A stretch of 7,567 nucleotides of DNA from Clostridiales bacterium (GTDB lineage Bacteria > Bacillota_A > Clostridia > Christensenellales > CAG-917): the NCBI GenBank assembly GCA_031282095.1, contig JAITEJ010000039.1, positions 1 to 7,567 of the forward strand, written 5' to 3'. How positions within the stretch are numbered: position 1 is the stretch's first letter; every line of letters starts with the position of its first letter. A model generated the notes under the pieces. It made no database searches and had not been told where the DNA came from. It saw only the letters and a program-made list of their open reading frames with translations. Made by a program: the position numbers and the translations under genes. Below are positions 1-4,985 of the stretch, in pieces.

Positions 1-2
1 GC

Positions 3-365
3 ATACCCATGCTGATTCTGACCGTCAAGGGAGACGTTCACGACATAGGCAAAAACATAGTGAAAGCCGTTTTGGGAAACTACGGGTTCAGGATCATCGA
101 CTTAGGGAAAAACGTCGGTACGGAAGAGGTTATGACCGCGTTTGATAAATACAAGCCGCGCGTCGTAGGGCTTTCCGCTCTCATGACGACGACGCTTGAT
201 TCGATGCGCGAAACGGTGAAGGCGGTCAAAACCGCGCATCCCGACGCGGTGATAGCGGTGGGCGGCGCGGTGGTTACGGAAAGCTTTGCCGCCCAAATAG
301 GCGCGGACGTATACGGAAAGGACGCGATGGACACCGTACGCAAGCTGACGGCAATATTCTTTTAA
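3..365 (+). CDS. metH: Methionine synthase (MetH-like), C-terminal cobalamin-binding domain; 5' end outside the window
   Basis: The frame is open from the first complete codon and has no start in view, so this is the 3' end of a longer gene. The internal Met at base 9 is not the start, because the strand leading into the B12 motif begins upstream of it. Seen: the D-x-H-x-x-G signature as GDVHDIG (Asp codon 33, His 39, Gly 48), where His is the lower axial cobalt ligand in this family; SAL at 174-182, matching the S-x-L motif; and a GG at 261-266 lining the nucleotide tail. The GDVHDIGKNIV context is characteristic of MetH, which methylates homocysteine from methyltetrahydrofolate in the cytoplasm. 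The protein stops right after the B12 fold, so the AdoMet-dependent reactivation domain of E. coli MetH is absent, as in the shorter bacterial forms. A corrinoid protein of another methyltransferase system is the main alternative, since the substrate domains lie outside the window. Confidence 0.85.
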   Translation: MPMLILTVKGDVHDIGKNIVKAVLGNYGFRIIDLGKNVGTEEVMTAFDKYKPRVVGLSALMTTTLDSMRETVKAVKTAHPDAVIAVGGAVVTESFAAQIGADVYGKDAMDTVRKLTAIFF

Positions 366-402
366 AATGCGCGTTCGTTTGAGCGGGTAAAACATATTCA
401 TT

Positions 403-1455
403 ATGAACGATTATATAAAGAGGTTGGCGGAACGCTCCGCTAAGGTGTTTGAACGCTATAACGAAATAAGCGGGCTTATAGACGCGCCTGAAATAATCGC
501 CGACAACCCGTATTGGAGGCGTTTGGCCGCGGAGCGGGACAGACTTGCCGCCGCCGCGGATTTGCACGCGCGGCTGTCGCGTTTGATCGATGAGTCGGAG
601 CGCTGCCGTGCCGAGTCGGAGTTCGCGTCGAACGAAATGCGCGCGCTTCTTGAAGAAGAGACCGAACGGCTTATGTCGGCTGTTAATCTGACCGCGGAGG
701 AACTGTCGGGCGTGCTGCTGTATGCGTCCGTAACCGATACGCGCGGCGCGGTGATTGAAATACGCGCCGTCGAGGGCGGCGATGCCGCCGAAGCCCTTGC
801 GTTTTCTCTTACCCGGATCTATCAAGCATATGCTGAAACGCGCGGTTGGAAGTTTTCCGCGGACAGTTTCACGACGACCGCGCCCGGGAGGCTTAAAGCG
901 TCGGACATCACGGTGTCCGGGGCGGGCGCGTACACATGTTTGAGCGGGGAAAGCGGCATTCATAAGGTTACGGGGTTCGGCAAGGAAAGGCGCACGGCGT
1001 TCGCGGCGGTCACCGTTTTTCCCGAAGCGGACGCGGACGAGGCGGCGTTTTCAGATAAGGATTTACGTATAGACATATTCCGTTCCGGCGGCGCGGGCGG
1101 GCAGAACGTCAATAAGGTGGAAACGGCCGTGCGGGTGACGCACATTCCCACGGGCATCACGGCGATTTGTCAGGACGAACGGTCGCAACTTAAAAATAAG
1201 GAGCGCGCCTTAAAGACGCTCGCCGCGAAGCTCGCGGCGGCTGAAGAAGAGCGTTATAAACGGGAAAACGCAGGGGAGCGAAAACGGCAGCGGGAATGCG
1301 CAAATAAAACCGACCCTGTGAGAACTTATAATTATGAGGAGAACGAGGTCGTCGGACGGCACGGAGTCAGGGTCGAACTTGCGTCGGTGCAATCGGGCGG
1401 CATAAAGCCGTTTATCGACGCCGCCTTACTCTCGGCGCCGGAAAACCGCGTTTGA
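403..1455 (+). CDS. Divergent full-length class-I peptide chain release factor homologue lacking the stop-codon recognition tripeptide
   Basis: At 350 residues the protein has close to the usual RF1/RF2 length. Domain order is intact: N-terminal helical domain (about 1-100), domain 2 (about 115-220) and the catalytic domain with GGQ at 232-234 inside [14 protein letters not shown], followed by THIPTGI and [14 protein letters not shown] triggers peptidyl-tRNA hydrolysis in this family, so catalysis should be retained. The decoding loop is abnormal. Between the conserved H187 and T198 lies [10 protein letters not shown], about five residues shorter than in RF1 or RF2, with neither P-x-T nor S-P-F, and the conserved His before the Thr is Arg197. 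Other signatures are mixed: RTYN (307-310) resembles RF1, while ETRGWK and the ending [12 protein letters not shown] resemble RF2. The start at 403 aligns with the family N-terminus, though no strong ribosome site precedes it. The gene lies 37 bases after metH, and no prmC is seen. It is probably a paralogue with altered or no stop-codon specificity; ribosome rescue is inference. Confidence 0.88.
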   Translation: MNDYIKRLAERSAKVFERYNEISGLIDAPEIIADNPYWRRLAAERDRLAAAADLHARLSRLIDESERCRAESEFASNEMRALLEEETERLMSAVNLTAEELSGVLLYASVTDTRGAVIEIRAVEGGDAAEALAFSLTRIYQAYAETRGWKFSADSFTTTAPGRLKASDITVSGAGAYTCLSGESGIHKVTGFGKERRTAFAAVTVFPEADADEAAFSDKDLRIDIFRSGGAGGQNVNKVETAVRVTHIPTGITAICQDERSQLKNKERALKTLAAKLAAAEEERYKRENAGERKRQRECANKTDPVRTYNYEENEVVGRHGVRVELASVQSGGIKPFIDAALLSAPENRV

Positions 1456-1542
1456 ATACGCGGCCTCTGTTGCGGTGCGGTTAGCGTATACGGGTTAATG
1501 AGCGCCGCCGTAAGGTTTTTTATAAAATAAGCGTATAAATGC

Positions 1543-1546
1543 GGAG
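1543..1546 (+). promoter_or_regulatory. Ribosome binding site of the helicase gene
   Basis: GGAG lies six bases before the ATG at 1553 and is the clearest Shine-Dalgarno sequence in the 97-base gap after the release factor gene. It fixes the helicase start. The rest of the gap is AT-rich between 1515 and 1540, with TATAAA at 1521 and 1534 but no convincing -35 partner, so a promoter here is possible but not supported. Confidence 0.6.
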
Positions 1547-1552
1547 TAAGAC

Positions 1553-4000
1553 ATGACGGAAATTATCGTCGAAACGCGCAAGACCGTGCTGTCCTCGGAA
1601 ACGAGAACCTTCAAGACGGCGGGCTTTGTAAAAGAAACATCCCGGTTCAGAGATATAGACCTCTTCGCGGAAAAGCTCGCGGAGGGGGTTATGGTCAACC
1701 CTGAGGTTTTCAAAATTTCCGATCAATCCTCTCTCGCGCGCGCCGCTTCGGTTTTCAAGCTGTTCACGGAGGATAGGCGGCATATATTTTGGTTCGCGTT
1801 CGGCGATGCGGCGGGCGGCGGCGAATACGGACTTTTCCCGAAAGATATAGTTTTCTTTAAGTATGAAAGCGGAGAGGAAAATCCGCGTAAGCAAGACTTA
1901 TCCTTATCCATGCTGCTCGGAGAAGAGGCGTTTTTCGTGATTACGGAGAATACGCGCGCGATTTTGGATGCTCAGGACTTCCGCAAGCTCTACCGCTTGT
2001 CGCATTCGGATACCGTAAACTTTCCTCTGCTGAATGCCGAACAGAAAAAAATTGTCTCGACCGAGGATCAGAACGTTTTGGTTCAAGGTGTGGCGGGCAG
2101 CGGCAAAACCAATGTCTGCATAGAAAAGTTGGTATTTACGGCGTGCAGGGGATATAAGGGAAAAGTGCTTTACTCGACCTTTTCACGCGGACTCCTTATG
2201 GATACGCAGAACAGAGTGACGCTGTTTCAGAACAATTTAAAGCGGTTCGTAAAGGATTATCGGGAAGGGCGAGTGGTTTTCACGCCGGGATCTGATAAGA
2301 AAAAAGCGGTGGAAAATAAAATCGGCGTTTATTTCACCGTGAACGACGACGACAAGCTTTGCGAAAAAATAGACTCCGTCGTCGATTTTCTTGACAATAA
2401 TATAGATTATTTCCTCATAGAGGATTTATACGTCAAGCATAACGGCGCGGAAACGGAAACGGCTGACGAGAATTTCTTTGTAAAAACCTATGTAAAGGAC
2501 ATAAAAAATCATCAGCTTGCGGGAAAACTGGACAGGGTGTCCTATCTTTCCTACGAGGTCATCTATAAAGAAATTTTCGGCGTGATATTCGGATGTTACG
2601 ATTTGGCGGCTCCCGCCGATATGCTTTCACTGTCCGATTATACCGAACGCCGCCGCGACAGCTTTACCGTTCCGGAGTGCGAGGTTATTTATTCGCTCGC
2701 AAGGGACTATGACGCTTATCTGAAGAGGAACGGTCTTACGGATAATAACCTTATGACGCGCCGCCTTCTCGGTATGCGGGACAAGATAGAGAAGTATTCG
2801 CTTGCGATACTGGACGAGGTTCAGGATATGACGGAAGTCAACCTTTGTCTGTTCAAATGCATAGCGAGAAAGCTGTTTTGTGTCGGAGACGCCTTGCAGA
2901 TGATAAATCCATCCTATTTCGGATTCGCGTATTTAAAGAGGCTTGTATTTGAAAAGGACGTGGTTTCGGTCGCGGAACTCAGCAATAATTACCGTAACAC
3001 AAAGAGGATCGCCGATATAGTGGAAAAACTGGGGGCGCTCAACACGCGCCGTTTCGGAACGCACAGTTTCGTGCTCAGGAGCGTGGGCGTGGAGGGCGAC
3101 GCGGCGGCTTCCGCCGTGTACGTCAAGGATAGGGGTTTCATACGCGAAGCCAACGAGCTTGCTTTCAACAACTACACGGTCATCGTGCCCGGCGAAAAGG
3201 AGCGTGGGGAGCTTCGCGGTTTTATGACTAAGCAGGAAATTCTGACGGTCGCTGAGATAAAGGGTTTGGAGAGGGAATCGGTAATATTATATAATCTGCT
3301 TTCGTCGAACGCCGATAAATGGAACACGCTCGCGCGTATGCAGATAAATAGGAAACAAGCGGACGAAAATTCCGTATACCGCTACTATTTCAATCTCTTT
3401 TATGTAGGGGTTTCGCGCGCGAAGACGCACATATACGTCGCGGAGGACGCGGCGCCGCCGGAGTTCGGAGAATTTTTCGCGGAGTGCTTTGAGAACGCCG
3501 ACGTTGAACGCGCGATCGCAAGCCTTATATCCACCACCAACAAATTGGAAGTGGAGCAGGACGAGTTACTTAACCGCGTGGGACAATTCCTAAAGCTTGA
3601 TCAATTCGACAACGCGCGCTTCACGGCGAACCGTGTCACGGACAAGAGCGAGAGAGAACGCGCGCTTGCGAAAATCGATATATACGAGGGTCTGATACGG
3701 CACGGCAAGCATCGCGAAGCCGGCATACGCTTTTGGGAAGCGGGCATGATCGGCGAAGCGAGGGAACAATTCACGCTGTCCAAGGACACAGTGCTTTGCG
3801 ACCTTATAGACGCTTGCACGGGAAATGACAGCGGCGGGCTCAGCATAGACGCCGTAGACTTCTTCCCCGACGTGTCCGGCAACGAAACCGCGAGAAAAGT
3901 AATACTGCGGTTAGTGAACGGGGATTTGAAAAATCTGTCCGAAGCTCAAAGCGCGCTTGACGCAAAGTTTAAGGCGAGAAAGGTCAAAGCGGGAAGATAA
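1553..4000 (+). CDS. Superfamily 1 (UvrD/Rep-like) DNA/RNA helicase with unrecognised N-terminal domain and helical C-terminal tail
   Basis: An 815-residue soluble protein with a complete SF1 motif set: a Q-motif-like LNAEQKKIV (160-168), Walker A GVAGSGKT (179-186), Walker B LAILDEVQD (417-425), motif III CVGDALQM (443-450), motif IV LSNNYRNTKRI (476-486), motif V-like AEIKGLE (567-573) and motif VI FYVGVSRAK (616-624). These residues bind and hydrolyse ATP to drive translocation along nucleic acid. About 230 residues separate Walker A from Walker B, where UvrD-type enzymes carry their 1B domain. Residues 1-155 match no domain I know; no nuclease motif is visible there or at the C-terminus. 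Residues 665-815 are helical and charged, with paired-helix character around 673-745 that resembles TPR-type repeats. The start is set by GGAG six bases upstream. A defence, repair or RNA-remodelling role cannot be chosen from sequence alone. Confidence 0.88.
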   Translation: MTEIIVETRKTVLSSETRTFKTAGFVKETSRFRDIDLFAEKLAEGVMVNPEVFKISDQSSLARAASVFKLFTEDRRHIFWFAFGDAAGGGEYGLFPKDIVFFKYESGEENPRKQDLSLSMLLGEEAFFVITENTRAILDAQDFRKLYRLSHSDTVNFPLLNAEQKKIVSTEDQNVLVQGVAGSGKTNVCIEKLVFTACRGYKGKVLYSTFSRGLLMDTQNRVTLFQNNLKRFVKDYREGRVVFTPGSDKKKAVENKIGVYFTVNDDDKLCEKIDSVVDFLDNNIDYFLIEDLYVKHNGAETETADENFFVKTYVKDIKNHQLAGKLDRVSYLSYEVIYKEIFGVIFGCYDLAAPADMLSLSDYTERRRDSFTVPECEVIYSLARDYDAYLKRNGLTDNNLMTRRLLGMRDKIEKYSLAILDEVQDMTEVNLCLFKCIARKLFCVGDALQMINPSYFGFAYLKRLVFEKDVVSVAELSNNYRNTKRIADIVEKLGALNTRRFGTHSFVLRSVGVEGDAAASAVYVKDRGFIREANELAFNNYTVIVPGEKERGELRGFMTKQEILTVAEIKGLERESVILYNLLSSNADKWNTLARMQINRKQADENSVYRYYFNLFYVGVSRAKTHIYVAEDAAPPEFGEFFAECFENADVERAIASLISTTNKLEVEQDELLNRVGQFLKLDQFDNARFTANRVTDKSERERALAKIDIYEGLIRHGKHREAGIRFWEAGMIGEAREQFTLSKDTVLCDLIDACTGNDSGGLSIDAVDFFPDVSGNETARKVILRLVNGDLKNLSEAQSALDAKFKARKVKAGR

Positions 4001-4005
4001 AATGC

Positions 4006-4045
4006 CGCGCGCGGCTTGAAGACTCCTTTAAACAGCCGCGGCGCG
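4006..4045 (+). promoter_or_regulatory. GC-rich stem-loop after the helicase gene, no U-tract
   Basis: Bases 4006-4016 pair with 4034-4045 to give an 11-bp, almost all G/C stem with a single bulged G (4041) and a 17-base loop. The 5' arm also contains the perfect 12-base palindrome GCCGCGCGCGGC (4004-4015). It begins five bases after the helicase stop codon. The following bases are taacaatcac with no run of T, so this is not a standard intrinsic terminator. It could protect the 3' end of the helicase mRNA, mark a processing site, or cause partial termination before the downstream genes. Confidence 0.5.
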
Positions 4046-4068
4046 TAACAATCACACACAAACAAAAA

Positions 4069-4080
4069 TCCCGTTCGGGA
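4069..4080 (+). promoter_or_regulatory. Small inverted repeat just upstream of the coiled-coil gene's ribosome site
   Basis: TCCCGTTCGGGA forms a 4-5 bp stem with a very short loop and ends four bases before the ribosome site at 4085. It could be a small operator or an RNA hairpin that affects initiation. At this length it may also be chance. Confidence 0.25.
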
Positions 4081-4084
4081 CTGA

Positions 4085-4093
4085 AAAGGTGAG
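4085..4093 (+). promoter_or_regulatory. Ribosome binding site of the coiled-coil gene
   Basis: AAAGGTGAG lies just before the ATG at 4097 (GGTGA ends four bases upstream). It supports that start and shows that the gene initiates independently rather than by coupling to the helicase. Confidence 0.65.
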
Positions 4094-4096
4094 ACG

Positions 4097-4822
4097 ATGG
4101 ATAACAATGAAGTTAAATCCCTTATAGAAGCGTTTAAGGCTTACAGAGAGCTGCTGACTCCCATACAAAGCAATCTCAACGATTTTATAGATACCTACGA
4201 TTCTATGAAAGACAACATAGACAAGCTTAATCAAGCTTTCGGCGGCGACATAAAGTCTCGTTTGGAAACCATATATAAAACTTTATCGGGGCAGGCGGAG
4301 AAAGCGGCGGATTTGTCGTCGCGCATAGACCAGTTCACAAAATTGACTAACAAGTATACCGCCGAGGTAACGCAATTGGTGACGGTTTTCAGCCGTGTAG
4401 AGGAGCGTATAGCTTCCGTGAACGAATTGGAAAGGAAAGCGGAGGGGCAAATTTCACGGCTAGATTCCATCATAGACGAAAAAAACAAGAGCTATAATAT
4501 AAAAGACTTGCAACGGACCTTGGACAGCTACAACGGCAACGTGCAAAAGGTAAGCGAGTTCATAAACCGCGACGTCGCGGATTCCCTCAACAGAAGCCAG
4601 AAAAAACTTGAAAACATTAAAGACGGCGTGGACGACATCATGCGCAAACAGCGCGACGAAAACATAAGCGTCGAAAAGCTGTTGGAAACCTATTTGACTA
4701 CAAGCGAAACCCTAAAGAAAATTGCCGAGAAAGAGGACGTAAACGAAGAATATCTTTTTGAGGTTTTGGATAAATGGGCGGAAAACCGTAACGTTCGGAT
4801 TAAAAAACGGGTAAGGGAATAA
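4097..4822 (+). CDS. Coiled-coil protein of unknown function
   Basis: A 241-residue, highly charged protein with no cysteine, a single Trp (W227), no signal peptide and no membrane segment. Residues about 5-210 are almost continuous amphipathic helix with heptad-like spacing of I, L and V, for example around 26-46, 70-127 and 137-210. A short C-terminal segment (213-230) may fold separately, and the end is basic (IKKRVRE). I recognise no family. The look is that of a rod-shaped scaffold or a chemoreceptor- or SMC-like coil, but there is no ATPase or signalling hairpin motif. A clear ribosome site supports the start. It is followed 15 bases after its stop by a mini-ORF and then by the beta-helix membrane gene, and its last codons lie inside the tandem duplication shared with that gene's start. 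Its close linkage to membrane-protein genes suggests, by inference, a cytoplasmic partner of the membrane protein. Confidence 0.8.
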   Translation: MDNNEVKSLIEAFKAYRELLTPIQSNLNDFIDTYDSMKDNIDKLNQAFGGDIKSRLETIYKTLSGQAEKAADLSSRIDQFTKLTNKYTAEVTQLVTVFSRVEERIASVNELERKAEGQISRLDSIIDEKNKSYNIKDLQRTLDSYNGNVQKVSEFINRDVADSLNRSQKKLENIKDGVDDIMRKQRDENISVEKLLETYLTTSETLKKIAEKEDVNEEYLFEVLDKWAENRNVRIKKRVRE

Positions 4823-4882
4823 AAGAAGATAAAAGCGATGATTGACGCACAGGGAATTTTTAACGCCGTAAAAGCCGGCGGC
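4786..4882 (+). repeat. Tandem duplication, copy 1 (end of coiled-coil gene plus mini-ORF start)
   Basis: This segment matches 4891-4985. From 4811 to 4882 it aligns without gaps to 4914-4985 with 64 of 72 bases identical. Upstream of that the match is weaker and needs two one-base gaps. Copy 1 includes the last 11 sense codons and the stop of the coiled-coil gene, the purine-rich leader AAAAGAAGATAAAAGCG, and a gene start encoding MIDAQGIFNA. Confidence 0.88.
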
Positions 4883-4885
4883 TAA
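4838..4885 (+). pseudogene. 15-codon mini-ORF, truncated duplicate of the beta-helix gene's start
   Basis: ATG at 4838 to TAA at 4883 encodes MIDAQGIFNAVKAGG. The first ten residues are identical to the N-terminus of the protein starting at 4941, and the leader sequence before the ATG is the same, so it is probably translated if the downstream gene is. After the stop, the same frame continues with RNIR (4892-4903), echoing RNVR at the end of the coiled-coil protein. The stretch therefore reads as a collapsed duplication that joined a gene start to a gene end. It may be a mere remnant, or a leader peptide affecting translation of the gene 55 bases downstream. Confidence 0.6.
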
Positions 4886-4890
4886 AAGAT

Positions 4891-4985
4891 CCGTAATATC
4901 CGGGTAAGAAACGGTAAAAGAATAAAAGAAGATAAAAGCGATGATTGACGCACAAGGAATTTTTAACGCAATAAAAACCGACGAC
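4891..4985 (+). repeat. Tandem duplication, copy 2 (leader and start of beta-helix gene)
   Basis: This is the partner of 4786-4882, offset by 103 bases over the best-matched part. It holds the leader and first 15 codons of the beta-helix gene. The bases aligned with the end of the coiled-coil gene (4891-4913) are no longer part of a complete gene. All eight substitutions in the ungapped 72-base alignment have A in this copy (seven G/A, one C/A). Confidence 0.88.

Noticed and set aside
274..963. Long reverse-strand open frame (229 codons) across the metH end and release factor gene
   Set aside because: It lies antisense to two genes with clear family motifs. The protein is Arg- and Gly-rich without a recognisable domain, as expected for a shadow frame in GC-rich coding DNA.
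403..1455. Release factor change as a sign of a recoded stop codon in this organism
   Set aside because: TAA and TGA are both used as ordinary stops in this window (TGA ends the release factor itself and the beta-helix gene). No gene here ends in TAG, but too few genes are seen to conclude anything.
403..1455. PrfH identity for the release factor homologue
   Set aside because: PrfH is much shorter and lacks the N-terminal domain, and its usual partner RtcB is not present here. This protein is 350 residues with the N-terminal domain retained.
1515..1540. AT-rich stretch with TATAAA at 1521 and 1534 as a promoter for the helicase
   Set aside because: No -35-like hexamer was found at 16-18 bases upstream, so a promoter call would rest on AT content alone.
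4811..4985. A diversity-generating retroelement template/variable repeat pair
   Set aside because: There is no reverse transcriptase in the window, the upstream part of the repeat differs at non-adenine positions, and the repeat is at a gene start rather than a C-terminal variable domain.
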